Positions 1 to 15,400 of a DNA stretch of 64,000 nucleotides are shown piece by piece. This DNA comes from Branchiostoma floridae. Lineage: Eukaryota; Chordata; Leptocardii; Amphioxiformes; Branchiostomatidae. How positions within the stretch are numbered: position 1 is the stretch's first letter; every line of letters begins with the position of its first letter. The position numbers and the translations under genes are program-made. The stretch covers positions 14,418,266-14,482,265 of the forward strand of contig NC_049987.1 of NCBI RefSeq assembly GCF_000003815.2. The letters run 5' to 3'. The notes under the pieces were generated by a model. It ran no database searches, was not told the DNA's origin, and saw only the letters and a list, made by a program, of their open reading frames with translations.

Positions 1-45
1 CGATTGTCTCTTACATCCTTTCTCCCTTTTATGTTCTTTCAACAG

Positions 46-3000
46 AGAGTTTGTGGAACTGAACAACAAAGTAGACATGGGGATGAAACCAGCATCAGGC
101 CTCCGACCTCCCAAGGTCAAAGACAAGGACACTATAACTGCCGGCGAGCCCGGCCCGCTCCCCAATGAGAAGACTCGTCTCCTGAGCACGAGGGAACTGC
201 GGGAAGCGGAAAGGACGGCCACGGTACGGCCGGTCAGCGAAGGACTGAATGCCGTCCCGACCACGCCACAGGAAAAGTCTGACTGTAAGAAGAAACTGAC
301 ACCACAGGAGCTGCATCAGGTCGTCATTGGTAGGTCAAGGGTCAAGGCCCAAATAAACATTTCGTGCATATTTGTCAAAGGCCTTAAATGGCAAACATTT
401 TAAAAGCTGTTACACTAGTATTGTTTCGCAGTTATCTTATTTTCTCAGTGTAAAAATGTGTTAAGGGAGTTCCATAGCCTTTTTTAGGCTAATGTGGTCT
501 TATCCACTGTGTCTATGATACAGTATTGGAAGGTCGCGCCCATCCTTCCACACTTCCACAGCCTTTTACCTCCCCAACCAAAGTCACACCTGGATGGATT
601 GAGAAAAGTGGTGTGAAGTGCCTTTTCCAAGAACAAAACCTCTATCCAGGATGCCAGGAATTGTGTCCTAGCCTTCCCGCCAGGCCATTCGGCGCCACCC
701 ACCCTTTGATAATGATCATTTTAATGATTAAATAAACATGCTATAGCATTGTTTTGCAATAATTTGTTTTCCAGTGTACTGATGTTAGTAACTTGTTTTT
801 GCAGGACCTCCTACCATAGAGTTCGGGGAAGTGTGCCTGCGGTCCACCAGTGTGAAGGAACTGAACATCATGAACAACCTGAACCAGCACATCAGGGTAG
901 TGGTGGATGTAAGTAGTACATTTAAACCTGTTCAGATGGTGTATGAGGAGGATGCTATGTGGTCTCCATGCATAACATAGTTTGGAAGTGAAATTCAGTT
1001 TTAGCTCAATGTATGTCATGCCTTTTTCAGAGAAAGATTGCCATGGTCTATTATAAAAATATATCTTACTTTATGTCATACCTGGGCCGCGATAATGTTT
1101 GATACGTTTTTTTGGACCGGGTGATAATTTTCCCTATCACACAGGCTTCTTAGTTGTATCACACAGGCTTCCATTGATTAGTGTTGGAATGCACTCCACT
1201 GCAAGCAAACTAAGTTCTTTTGTTCAAATTTTTCTCAAACTGATGTTCTTTCAGAATAAAGTTGTTGGCGCAGGTCGAAACAATGTGTTGAATTTTATCC
1301 TTTTTATGAGTAGTTCAGCAACATAAAGTACAACACGGTGTATTCCGTATCACCCTCAGTCCCTCTCCCTCCCACGGGTCGGATCACATTCGGGTTGGTA
1401 CCTTGTTGTATTCTACATTTATGTATATTGAAATACTGACTGTTTTATGATGTTTCATCCCCCAGATTGACTGTACAGAGCTGCGCCAGACCAGCCCCCT
1501 GTCCCAGGTGGTCCCGCCCTGTGCCAAGGCTCAGCTGCCTCTCATCTTTGAATCCCACCATAAAGGCAGGTTTCAAAGGTGAGGACTCTTCCAGGCTTAT
1601 TACAAGGATCTATGTACTGTAAATCCATTTTCATTTTATTTTGCAGTATGACGGGATAGGCAGTTTTCTCAGTGTTTTACAGTAGCAGTTGAAACAGCTC
1701 TGTAGTAAATGCAAAAGCCGCAAAAATAAAACCTATAGTCCAGGATGAGATACCTGAAAAAATGTGGTTAGTAGCACACCCCGTACTTATTTACTTCACT
1801 ATCATAGAATGATATCGTGATGTCTCACAATAATTTTAAGGTATGTTGTTCTACGGTACAGGTGGGACATCATGGTTCTAGGGCTCTTTATGCAAATTAG
1901 GTAATTATGCCTGAATTCACAAAGTTCCAATGCTAAACTTTCTTCCAACACAAATATACACGGGTCAAATTTTCAATGATCACTGTTGCCAGTATTGATC
2001 CTGAAGAAGGCGATAGTGGTCTTTAAAAATTTGACCCGTGTAATTTAACTTTGTGTTGGAAGAAAATTTAGCATTGTACTATAATTACTATCACCACAGA
2101 TGAGCTTCCATGATAAAAAAAAACCTAATGACGTATAATCATTCTCTGTAGGGCAAGAAAAATAACCATTTCTGTTATCCTCCCTGGTAGGTCTGTGATG
2201 TACACAGTGAACGGGCACCACACCCACCATGTACTAGTGATGGCTGAGGTTGTGCCTGTTGCACTAGAGCTGTCCACTCAGGAGCTGATAGTCAAACCTT
2301 TCTCTGGGATGCCTGCTGATGCTGGTAAGTAATACGTTCGAAAACTGCACTATGTAGGAAAAGAAATAGAGAATTGAAGGGAACTCGCCAGTTAATGCAG
2401 AATAATCCTTTCCCCATCTTTTAAAAAAAGTTTTATAAAGATGCCTTTTCAGAATGCACCTGTGCTATGTTGGGTACTGTCCAGCATATAAAAAAAGGGT
2501 CGGAAAAGGAAAAGAGGAGATAATTGACTCAAAGTGACAAGATTCTAATGTTTATATGGTATAATGATTTATATGTATTTAAAAAAACAGTACTGGTATA
2601 CAGGATATTTTATTGAATGGTTAATTTTAACTAACCCTCTACTTGCTACAGATGCCTTATGGTACCTGATTTGTATTTCTTAATGGTTTCATTAGAGTGC
2701 TGAAGATTTCGGTGTTGCATTTGCATATGTACAGGTCTGAGGGGAACTGTCACACTACACAACAAGAGAAACTACCCTGCAGAGTTCCAGTGGCATCCCA
2801 TCCTGGGGGAGAGAGGCATGGCTTTCTCTATCAGACCTGCTTCAGGTGAGACAATGGGTTTGTTTTTGCTGTGATCTTAAGCAATCCTGCCTCTGGATTA
2901 CAAGATTCGATGTTCGAATCCTGAAGAATTTCTCAAGAAGGAGTACACCACAATATAGCTTCTCGTTATGAAATAAAAACTGATGCCCTTCATTCATACA

Positions 3001-3411
3001 CTTCAATGTATAGGGCATATGCCATCTCCATTTCTGTAGCCCTTGGGCTACACAGTTATGCGAGGCCTAAACACGGGGATTGTCTGCAGATTGGGGTGTG
3101 TGTTCAACTTGCATACTCTTTCTCATAAATGCAAAGTTCTAAGCAGAGAATACAGAATTGGAGCAAAATTCTGCAATGCAGCGGTTCGCGAATTTTGCAA
3201 TTCAGATTCTTACATCACTGCAAACAGTTGGGTTCAAATTACCGACGTTTGAGTTTTGTTTGTGTTGTTTGATGTTCCAGGAACTGTTGATGCTTTTAAA
3301 GACCTGGCCTGTGAGGTGGTGTTCCACCCCTCCTACCTAGCACCCGAGGAGGGAGAGTTCAACCTGCTGGTCAACGGGGGTGGGACGGAACATCTCAAGT
3401 GTTCTGCAAAG
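46..3411 (+). CDS. CFAP47: CFAP47 exons 1-6 of the window: linker and first ASH-like domain
   Basis: Exons: 46-329, 805-908, 1466-1578, 2191-2324, 2735-2845, 3281-3411. Exon 1 begins after an AG at 44-45, so the GTG at 53 is an internal valine codon and not a start. Exon 1 encodes a charged, probably disordered linker of about 90 residues ending LTPQELHQVVIG. Exons 2-4 encode a beta-sandwich starting GPPTIEFGEVCLRSTSVKEL, the usual opening of an ASH domain (same-height strand, then conserved N in MNNLNQHI). Exons 5 and 6 continue with TVTLHNKRNYPAEFQW and a short strand-rich segment. The introns carry two dispersed repeats, annotated separately. Confidence 0.85.
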
Positions 3412-6400
3412 GTGAGGAATTTTACTGAGGGGGAGGGGGTTGGGTAGATTGACAGGCTTTTTTTTTTACAAGAGTAATAAGTATTGAAATGACATTTGAT
3501 TAGTTTTGTTACCTTCAGTATTTTCCTGTTAGTCTTAGAATGTTTACAGTGGTTTCATTTTTGCGGCATATGCAGTGACTTCTACATCGAAAATTTATGA
3601 CACTGTGCATATGTATTCCCAATATATTACTTCTGGACTGCAGAGTTGTTTCAAACATAAACTGAAAACACAACAGATTTTTTGACCACTACCTCAAATA
3701 AGGTCCTGGCAAAAGTACAGTATTGTTGAGTACTGTAAATAATTTTATTTTTGCTAGGACACTCTGAGAGGTCAAAACACAGTCTTATTCATATTTTTAT
3801 CTGAATTCTAGTCACATAACTGTATGTAGCTTGTATAGCTTGTATATTCTACAACTAAACAGCATGTAGAATGTTCATGACTAAAAGTGCATGTTCCTGG
3901 TTCCAGTTGGGACAGACTGCGGTACAGTTTGTAGAGCGGCGGATCCTGTTTGGCTCGGTGCCCATCAACATGACGACGACTCGTACAGCTCTGTTGCACA
4001 ACACTAGCCAGCATCACGCCTACTACCAGGTGAGGAAATGTCTTTGAGTATTAGAATGAAGTCTGTGCAGGTTTGTTTTTAAGTACAGGAAGGTGTTATA
4101 TGTTTTCATTTGTTTCTTCCCAATAATAGTTCACTCAGTGTCTGAGAACTGTAGGCAAATGACAAAACCACCATGTAGTACAGTTCAATGATATTATTAT
4201 TGAAAAGTAAATAATTATATCTAATAATTGTTTTTTTTATTGATTTTGTTACGTTCTGTTTGCAGGTCGTTGACCCGAACCCCTTCCCCGGCCTGACTGT
4301 GTCTCCCATCCATGGAGCAGTGCCTGTAGGAGGCTATGCTGAACTCAAGGTAGGTTCTTACCTCATAGGAATATTAGTTACAGTTTTTGTGTCACAGTGA
4401 TATTCCTGACGCACAGTTGACGAGCTTTGGCTGTATATGTCCATCACCAAAAGGTCCCCCAATTGTAAAATTATGAGAGTCACACAATCATATTTTTGCC
4501 TGCAAATCTGCCCTATCATATATTACAGACTTCAGTAACCTGCAAAAATCAGCCAAATTGTGCAATGATCAGTGCTGAAAATGTCATTTAGAGTTTGCAG
4601 GTTCATTGGCAATTCAATGTTCATTAGCCTGATTAAATCTCGCTTATAGCAGCCCGCCAAACATCCGCCGGCCAACTAAAAGCGGGGAGGGGCCAGTTAC
4701 AGCCCTGGACAGCGGAGTTTGTGTTACACAGACTAAATGTTCATGTTGTGTAAGGCTGGGTTTTAGGTACAGGTTCTCAATATCAAATGCAAAGCACCTA
4801 TTTCTGACTTCAAAAACTATTCTGAGAGTGAAACCTTTACTTAGTATGCATTTTCTTTCTTTTTCCTCAGATTGAGCTGACTCCAAACGCAGTGATCAAG
4901 TTTGACACGAGGATCCAGGTAGCGATACGCGGCTGGAAGACCGTGGAGCTGCGGATGGGAGGCAAGGTGGATCCGCCGTGTGTCGACATCGACATGGTAC
5001 GGACAGAAACAGTTTTGTAGTTATCATTATGTTACAGGTTTCATCCAAGCTATGACTTGACTTGTGTTGCTCTTAGGCTAGTGGTTTGTAATCCAGTTTT
5101 TTTATCATTAGAATGGTATTTTTAACTGGAGTGTACCTATAAGTGTTCAATGTAGTCACAAATATCTGCCACCTTGAAAAACTGTGTCCAAAGAGATCTA
5201 TAAAATCAACAGTAATGTTCCAAAGTGTAATGCACTCCTGCATATCAAAAAAATTTTGTAACAGTGCATACATGTATCTGTGGGATACTGCACTAAACAC
5301 ACAAAAGTGGTGAATATAGGTAATCTGGCGAATAAATGTTAATGGGGTTACACTTCATCATACCAGATAGTTCCCAACATACAAGAAGTATAGCCTGATT
5401 GAATCTTGCTTATAGCAGCCCACCCAACATCGACCCAGCCTCTGCAGGGAGGGACCAGTTACAGCCCTGGACAGCAGAGTTGTGTTACATAGACTACAAC
5501 AAGTGTGCTTACAAAGATATTATTATTGACTTTTCTTTGTGAATATTTGTTCCTGTAGAAAGAGTTCAAGTTGGGAGGAGTGTTCTGTGGATCCCAGTTC
5601 ACCATCCCGTTTGTGCTGGGCAACCTGACCAGGACCAAGACTAAGGCTGAGTTTGACCTGACCAGATATATGGACTTCAGGATCAACTTCCTCAAGCAAG
5701 ACTTGGAGAGTAAGTTTTCTTAGAAATCTGTTTCTTGCCGTCAAAATGTAACCCAGTTACACTTTGAATTATAGTATATAAATTTCTTGTAGTTTAGTTA
5801 TCCCAACAACTTTGATTTTGGAAGAGGATTCTTCAAATTAGATGTGACTGTCGTGTTAGGCAATCTTATACAGAAAAATTTCACATATCATTTGGTACAA
5901 CAGCCAAATGAGTAATGTACTACCTTTTTTGTAAAAGATTATTTATATACAAAGCTATAGATATGTAAAAAAAACTGTGTTGAATGTGTCTTTCCAACTG
6001 TAACTGACCAAATTCAGTGCAGTTTTGTAAGATTGGTGGTTTGAGTAACATGTTCCCTCCCTCCCCCTACAGTTGACCCGATCGACCCCCTAACACCAGG
6101 GATGTACCGTATCATGCTGGAGGGGGAGGAGATAGTGCCGTGTGAGCTTGTGTTCAGCCCTACTGAGGTAAGATGCACTGAAATGACTTTGAATTCTTTT
6201 TATAAATCTAAGGGACTTCCAGACACCTCTAACACTTGTATGTATCATGGTAGAGATTGCAATATAGTGGAATCACCAACCATAGTGATTTTGATCAGTG
6301 TGAGCAGAATCTTTGGCAGTACAATCAGTGATTCTTGAAATACATATTGGAGTGTAAGAATTTTCTGGCCATGTATATATTTAGCCAAAAGACATTTAGC

Positions 6401-9400
6401 ACTTTTGGTTCTTGTTATTTTTGATCCATGGATTGACTTGAAACTCAAGATTTATGAATGGAAGACAACCCCATAGCATCCCGATAGGGATGTCTGTACA
6501 GTTTGATCATGATCACTACCAATATCGGCAATTCTGCCAGATTGCCATCCTTACACGGTATATACAAATGTAGAAATGGAATGAAGTATTCTATCATTTG
6601 TCATTAAAAAAAGGCTGACGGATTATTTAGGTAAGATTTTCTAAAAGTTAAAGCAAACTGGAATTTTGTCTCTGTAATATGTGATGCTTCTTAATAAATG
6701 CAATTTTCATCCACACAGGTTGCCTCATATGACTTCCTGATGCCAGTACACATCAACGCCATGGATGCACCCAGCCCCACCCCCAGCTCCTTCCCCCCCA
6801 CCCCTGCCCCCTCCGTCCAACACATCATCCCACCCCGCATCATCGAGGTTTCCATAGCGACACCTCGCAGGCGTATCCTAGCAACAGCCTTGAGGCAGCC
6901 ACTACAAGTGTCAAACTTGAACCTGGAGTTTTACCTGCCACCTGGGTTCATGGAGCTGGGGATAGCTTCTGATGTGGGACAGAGAGGGGTGAGTGGAGAA
7001 CAAACAGACACTGTTAACCTTTAGAAAGCTACTTTAACAAGAAGCATTTGCATTATGCTTAAGGTTAAGAACTCCTCAAGAAACTTGTTTACAAATTAAA
7101 ATGCTTTCAAATTCATAATCTTTCCAGGTGCATTTTATGTTGCTTTGCTTGCTAGTTGGGAGTGTCTTATGTAGACCTCATTTAAAGCCTAATCTAAAGA
7201 AATCATAATCATAATTGACAAAATTGTGTCGTGTTGTTGTTGTGACTAAAAACACATGTACATGCTTCTGTTGTACCCTAGTTGACAAGTAACGTTCTTC
7301 TGACTAATGTAATGATATAACATTTAGTTAATTGAATAGATTTTCATCATAGAACTAATCATATCAAGAAAAGACGATTGCGCCTCCTTGCTTTTATAAG
7401 ATGCTTTGCTTTAACTGTTGCGTCCTTTCCTGTATGCAATTTTTGTCAATTGCTATCCAATTTGACTTTAATAATTGAAATTCACCCACTAATTTGCTCT
7501 AATTGACATGTGTGTTTTGCTGTTTGACCTTGTGTGACCTCTGCATCCCTCCCTGCTTGCTTCCAGTCCAACAGTGCTGCTTCCCAGGTCCAGAACCTAG
7601 ATCAGGTTAGATGGCTTTCAGAGAGGTGTAGGGACAGATATGGTGTAGTGTAGACTAGGACAGTCAAAGTAGACATATACATGTACTACTAGACTAATAG
7701 CTTGTATACTTACTACATGGTACATTTTTAACACTGTACATCGGACGTATGAAGGATCATGACAAAATGATACTCTTTATAAAGAAATCATGATCCTTCC
7801 CTGTCCATTTGTTAAACTACCACCATTGGACATCTGGTGACCAACCCTCGCTTGTAGTCAACAACACAACCAGTCAGGTGCAGATACATGTATGGTGCTA
7901 TTTTCTTTACTGTCGGAAGAAGGTTAGCTTCCTTATTCTGGCAAAAGTCAATCCAACAGTTATTCCTTTTCAGTATTGTACCATTTTCTTAACTGCAATT
8001 ATTTCTTTTACACCTTTAGTACACAGTCCTAGTGAACAACAGCCCCTCTCCCATCACCTGGGGCCTGGATCTGGAAGCCTGTAAGTCGGAGGCCCTAGAA
8101 GAGGGGACCTTCAAGTTCCTGGGGCCGGGAGGAGTACCCTTTGTGAACTACCGGGAGAAAGGGATAGAGGGCACTCTTCAGCCTGGAGAGACATATGAGC
8201 TGGGGGTGCTGTTCTGTCCAAGTAAGAACAAATCATTTAACTTTGTCTGATAAAAAGTATGCAGACGTTTATATAGCATATGTTCTGGACTTCTACAAAG
8301 TGTACCCTTCTGTTGCGTCTACAGTCTTACAGAATGTACAATTCTACAGAAGCTTCAGTTTTACAGATTTCAAAGTTCTACGGTACATGTGGTTCTATAG
8401 AATTCACAGTTCTATAGAATTGCCAATTCTACAAAATCTACAGTTCTAAGGAATCTACTTTTCTGTGGAATCTACAGTTCTATAGAATCTACATTTCTAC
8501 AGAGTCTACATGTCTACAGAATCTACTGTTCTACAGTTTTTCAGAATCTACAGTTCTATAGAATCTACAGTTCTATAGAATCTACAGTTCTACAGATTGC
8601 TAATGATCAAACCTGAATATGTGTACAGTGCAAGAGTCTGTAACAGCATTTACAGTTTACATGTAGTCTGTATAAAGTCTTTGAATAGACATAAAATAAC
8701 ATTTTGTCATTTTCTCTCTACCCAGACTGCCCTGGCCAGTTCTATGCCAAGGTCCCCATTATCCTAAATGGCAAGCGGGAGCTCCCTTACCAGTACCTGC
8801 AGGTCAGGGGTAACATGAGGTCACCCAAAGTGACCTTTGACCCCTTACAGGTGGTGCTGATGCCAGTACCCCTGGCTACAGAAGTGTCAGCAGAGTTCAG
8901 CATTGTAGCGTCGGCCTACACCAAGTGAGTCGATAAAGCTTTATCTTGTATATGAGAATTTGCTTGTGTATTTTCTTGAAAACTTCAGAACAAGAAGACT
9001 TGATGAGAGTTAAGCAAATCACCATTAATAATTGTTCAATGTTGAAGACTGCTTAAGAGTTATTGTAGCAAAGGTTGTACGTTAATTTTTTGCAGTATTT
9101 TTACAAATGACACCAAAGCCTGTACATACATAACATCGTATCGCAAAACTTTCCTAAAATTCAAGCCAGGCCAATACTTCATCAGTTCGAATTACAAATT
9201 ATACCATTTTTCAAATCATTTCTACAGAAGGTGTCTTGTACAGTTGATTCAATGTACTATTCATAAGAAAGTTACAATACAAGGCAATCTACTATTTTTA
9301 CAGCTAGCTACTATACTATGGCATAATTTGACTGACCAATACATGTGTATAATCATCCAAACCTAGGCCCTCCTCCATCAAAGTGGAAATCCCTGACATT

Positions 9401-12400
9401 GAGTTGGACGACGGGAGTATAGCGTCTGTTCTGAAGGTCGACTTCCCAAAAGGACAGAACATCCAGCCGTGTTCGCAGGACGCGGGGCAGGAGGAACCGT
9501 TCATCTTCCCGTGTGTCGTGACCTTCGCCTCCCCGCGACCGGTCTCCTTCAGCCAGCCAATCACATTTGTGGATGATGAAGGGAGAAGGTGAGTTGTGAA
9601 CACTTGAAATTAGATATGCAACATACTGAAGACATTTATTTTCTTTCGTTCTTAATTTCATGACAGGAGGGGAAAGGAAGTTTTTGTGGTGTTTTATGTT
9701 TATGGTTTAAAGAATTATGTAGTGCAGTAGTAGTACATTGGAAACACGAATTAGATTGCAATGATTTTGGTCACTGCAAAAAAGGAAACAACTGGCCATT
9801 TGAAGATTTACATGAAAGGGTTACATTTATGCTGTTGCTAATGGAACTGGGACATCTGTAGAAGAAAGTATATTGCAAGGCCATTGAATGGTTAGAGCTA
9901 GCAGAGAAGCGGTGCAGAGGAGCACATAAAAAATATGATTCATTATACCTTCTACAGCTTCACCTTCCACGTGAGCGCTACCGCAGACAACTGCGTGCTG
10001 AGTAACTACCCGTTCCTCGCCAAGCATCGTACCGACCACCACATCATACGCAATGAGGAGGAGACAAGGGTAGGTCTGACAGCTGTGGAAATAGATACAC
10101 AGAACAACAATGACCGTTTCAGCACTAGGGACAGATACCAACTTCTATCTTAACTCACACCGGCTTGGCTGGAACTAACTGGCTATGACATTAATGCTGT
10201 TTAAGTTAATGAAAGTCATAATGTCAAATTTTGAAATATTTAATAATAATTGATATCCTTTTCAATAGATCAATTGATAGTCAATCAATGAATGTATGTC
10301 CATCTGCAATTTTGTGGGTCAGTCATTACCAGTGCAAGCTGCCTAGGCTGACCTGTGTAATTAGATGTACATGTGTATCAATGTGAATAAAAAAGAAAGA
10401 ATACGTTCAATTTAGTATCATAATGGTAGACACTATTTTGGTGGGTCTTTGAAATCTGTCTTATGTACATTTGAATTTTTTAGAAAGTTTGAGGAGAGTT
10501 TTGTCACTCATACCAGTATCACAAAATCATGTTTTCAATCAGGACATCTTTCACGATGGTAGTGATGTATCAAGCCTATCAATGTTATTTACTTACTGTT
10601 GACTATCTTGTAGGAAATTGTAGTACGTGAGGGGACCGGTGCTCTAGGTGAGGCCGTGATCATCCCGACAGCCTCCCCGCGCCGCCCCTCCACCCACGGC
10701 AGCACCACAGGCACGAGCACCGCGTTTGGCATGAGCAGCTCCAGCTACGAGGACACGTCCAATAGTGTAACAGGTAGGGCTTTCTTTGTGATGTAGATTT
10801 CAAATTACGTATGGTAGTTGTAATCATGTAGTGAGGTATTGTTATACACAGTTATATTCTTCTGTGTGTATGGGTGAAACCGGAATTTTTATGCTAGGAT
10901 AGTCTGAAAAACTGGCTTTTGGAGTGATTAGATTTTGAATTACACTGGTAAGCAGGCACACATTTGGGGCTCACCAGTCCAAGAAAACCACCATTCAGGA
11001 CCAAATCTGGTGTTTCATTCTAAATCTGAATTTTCGCATGTGACACAGTTTAAGAAAACAATCTTAAAGATTAAATCTAGTGGTTCATTCTAAATTTGAA
11101 TTTGTAACTGCCCCATACAGGTGACACCTATCCCAGCAGCCCTAGGGAAGGCGCGGTGCCCCAGCTGCCAGCCGCTGACTCAGAGATCCAGCAGGAGCGA
11201 CAGGAGGCGGCGTCACGCTCGCTGGGGTCGGCAGCGTTTCCCGAGGAGGACTCGGAGGAAGGGATCTTCCACGGGGAGGTGGCGCTGTCTGCACAGCGCT
11301 GGTTCTCCATGCATGGCTGGCCAGGAGGACCCTTCCCCATCACTATACCACAGTCTCTTAGGAAGTAAGTTTCTTCTACACATCTTTCAGTAATCTTTGC
11401 ACGCTGCCTTCTGAATGAATAACAGTAATTAACAGTAATACATTTTCAGAATGAAGAAAAAAAATTTGACTTGTTGATTCTACAATCTCTGCCCAAATGT
11501 TGGGGTGGGAAATGTTTTCTGTTTGCTGGTATTCTCTGATAGCAGTCTATCCCCATTATAATTCTTCTACTTTATCCATGTGTCTTACTTGCAATACCTA
11601 TCAGATTACTGGTAAGTTAAATACTTGCTAACATCTCAGATTGCTCCTACTAAATACTTGGACCCTTTCTGTATCTCTTTGCCTCAAAGGAAGGGACAAG
11701 CTTTCAAAAGGTACCTTGTTCTTATTATGGGACTCTAATTCTACCTTACTTGTAGAATGTTAAGAAGATTCTTCATCATTGTAAGATAGAGCTGATTTCA
11801 ACATTTTTCTTCGTAAGTCTTCTCTGCCATGGTACATATTGCACTTTCCAAGAACTATGTACTTTTGAAGACAAAACTGCTGAAGAATCTCATAGCCGTA
11901 CATTGTATGTCATCTATAACATTACTTCCATGTACCAGGGGTGTAAGCAGGATGCACACAGACCCAGACGAGCGCAGCAAGGTGACGTCCCGCGGCGGCA
12001 GCTGGGACGCCTCCAGTCTGAAGAAGGAGATCAAGACTGTGTACGACATGATCACCCACCTGAGCGGCCGCCCGGTCCCCGGGATCCCCATTAACCAACC
12101 CCTGCCTGTGGACCCTACAGAACGGGTTCTACAGCTACACTGGCAACATGCTACACTCCTCACTTTCATCAAGTAAGTGTTGTTTTTGCTTTGGATGATC
12201 TCAAAATTATAATCCTGGTCAGTGAGTTTGAGGGGAGGGACCAGCAATTGAGTTGTGCAGTTGAGTGCATGGTGCATACCCTGTACCTTTGACCTCAATA
12301 TTAACATATTTTTTTAAATAATTTTTTCCCTGGGCAAATTTGGACTTTTTTGAGTTTTCTGCTAGAGACGACAGAGGCATGTGTATGTTTAGAATGTAGC

Positions 12401-15400
12401 AATATAAATTATGATCTTTGCCATATTTGACCTGTAGTTGACCTCTAAATAGCAGCTCACAGGCTGGACTAACCCATTAGGACAGGGGGCCTGGGGTGAT
12501 ATCCTTGTGTCATTTCAACCTTCTGACTGTAGCTAAAATGCCAGAGATGCTCAGAGATGACCTCCCACTTTTTTTCAAGAAAAACAAACCTGTTAAACCA
12601 TCTCTTTTTAAGAATTTTGAAAGTGTAACTGTTTGAATTTGAATTACTCCAGGAGCCAGGGCGGTTGTGTTGCGGCCATCCGTCCTGAGTACCTGATGGA
12701 ACCTGAGGATTTCCGCTGGTGGGTGAAGGTGCAGGCCAGGAACAGGGTGAAGGAGGAGAGGAGGAGCAGGGAGATGGCAGCCGCTGCAGGGATAGAACCT
12801 GAGGTGGGATAAACAATGGAATACAGAAGTTCAGGGCTCTCAAAAGTTGTTTATACCAAAGTGTTCCATTAGGTCTTGGGATGGGAAAACCTGGCCAACA
12901 AGAAGCAAATTGTCATGAATTCAAGCCAAAATTAATCACTGTCAAAAATTGAGAAGGTGGTGCTGAGATTATAATGATGTGTTGCGGCTAGCTCCATTAT
13001 TATGGGAGAGACAAGAAGTTTATGATGTGCTTTTCATTACTCAACATTTTTGGGACTTAGGTTTATGGTTGAAGGAAAACATACATAGGCATTCACAGTG
13101 TTTCATGTTTGCAGTCAAAACAATACAGTAGTACCGGTAAGACATGAAGTACAGAGCATATTTTGCTGTGTGATGAGTTTACATCAATGTACAATGAGAG
13201 CTCACTGCAAACGTTAAAAAACTACTGCAAATATTGATTGATTACTCGTAGTACATGTACTTAGCAATTTAGCATCAATATAAGAAGCCTTATAGGGTAG
13301 ATGTCAAATCCTCTCCGACTCGTTTGAGCTATAGAAATTGTCGTATTTACCACAGGATTTTCTCCTCCCTGTACAGTTAACGTTTGAAGAGGAGGCAGAG
13401 AGGCGTGAGCTGGAGGAGGTTCTGTTTGAGTCTGTGTCCAAGAAAGCCTGGAGTGACGTGCTGCTACAGCTGCTCAAGGTCAGGGAAGGACGTTTGTAAC
13501 TGGTGTCTTTTAATGCATTTATGCTTTTTCGTGTCTTGTTTTCTTGTTTACAACACCCAGGGTTTTCTGAAACTGTGTTTATAGCCCCATCATTTCTATT
13601 CTCAGCAATTTTATTACCTTTCCTCCTGACTCAGGCTCATTTCCAGGCTCATATGACCTCTGACCTCACACCCTTTTGTGCTCTCCTTCCCAGGTTCTTG
13701 TGCTGTCCAGAATCACCCCCAGACAGTTCAAGAACATCCCCCTCCCCATCAAGGACATCCCCCTCCCCACGGTGAACCCTGACCCACTGGCCAGTAACAT
13801 TTACGGTGTGGGGGAGAGAATCCTGCTGGCATGGCTCAACCACTACTACGAACACATGAGGCACAAAGTCTGGGCTGACTGTGACAAAGGTAAGGGTGTG
13901 TTTTATTACAAATCATTTGGGTTTCTCTTATCAAGTTTATTATTTATTTTGATCAGGTTAATGGTAGTGACACTTTTGAAACATCAGTTGGTTAGTTGCT
14001 AAAATAAATTAGAAGGAAGTTGCTAGAAAGTGGGATATGTTGTAGACAATCTGTATGAAAAAATTTTTTATGATTAACGATTGTTGTAAGAAATGATAAT
14101 GCTTAACTTTTGGAATATTTTTTTAATCATTTTTAAACCTTTACAGGAATAAGGTTTCCATATCCATTCTGTCACATGAGTGACAAAGGTAACAAAGTGT
14201 TTGAAACATGACATTACAGAGAGTTTCCACCAAAAACATACATGGAGTCATAACTAATGCACACACCAACTAAGGAGGATTGGGGCAGATGAAAATTATG
14301 TAAAACATGAAATTTTTCCGTGCAAAAAATACAAAACATTAGATTCTGGAAAAAAATTGTTAACACCACTCAATCCTTCTTGGCATGTCCTTGCTTTGAT
14401 GTTCTGCTTTGGTGTGGCACCTTCAAGAAAAAAATTGTTTATTCTGACATTCATATTCTTATAGAGTTGAACTTAAGATATGTCTTGTACTTCCGCCTGT
14501 ATCAGAACTATTTCTGAAATTTCGGCCAGGAAGACATTTTTTTCCAACAGTTAAGTTTCAGACATGCACAGTCAAAAGCATACTTGTATTCATAGCACCC
14601 TGTCCTGAGTTGAAGTTCCTGTTGTGTTCTCTAGGTGGCGTCCCTCCGTCTCGCTGGGTGGTGAATTTTGACTTTGACCTGCTGGATGGACTGGTCCTGG
14701 GAGCTGTACTGGCGGCACATGTGCCCTTCCTGGTACGAACGTGAACTTTGACCTGCTGGTTTTCTCTTAAAGCACATTGTACTGAATGTATAAACTGTGA
14801 TAAGCCTTTGAGGATCCTCAGACAAAAACAATGAATGTAGATGTAAAGACGTTTTGCTGGATTTGTTTGATATACAACATACATATAGCTTACAAATCTT
14901 AACTTTTTTTTCATAGCTGACTTTTATAGTCATGTCAAGTATAAGCAATTGTAATTTGGTCATCTTTGAATTAATGTAACATACAGTATCTGTTTATATG
15001 CAGATTATTCTGCTTTCAGGTGGTGTAATGCTGAAAAAGCTGTAAATGCCAAATATTTCTGTTACAAGCACACCCATTCTGGTATATTTAACAATTTACT
15101 TTCTCCACAGATCAAGACCCATCTGAACAGTATGTACACCCACCCATCCACCCCAGAGCAGTGCCTACACAATGCACTCAAAATCACCAGTGCCTTCAAG
15201 ACCATAGGACTGGACTATGACATACAGGTGGGACATTCAAACTTTGTCATATCTCTCAGTGTTTGGTGTCACTTTTCTTGTTTACCTAATTCTAGCAGTA
15301 AAGTTGAACATATTGATGGTTGAAGACATAATATGCTAACAGGTCACATACATGCATGTGATCTGCCACACTGAAAAATACAGCTGAAGAGATCTCCTAT

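Noticed and set aside
53-403. An open frame beginning GTG at 53 that looks like a small gene
   Set aside because: It is the first exon of the CFAP47 segment plus intron read-through. An acceptor AG lies at 44-45 and a donor at 330-331.
11855-12307. 150-codon open frame on the minus strand
   Set aside because: It is the antisense shadow of the GC-rich CFAP47 exon 20 (11939-12172), with no family resemblance.
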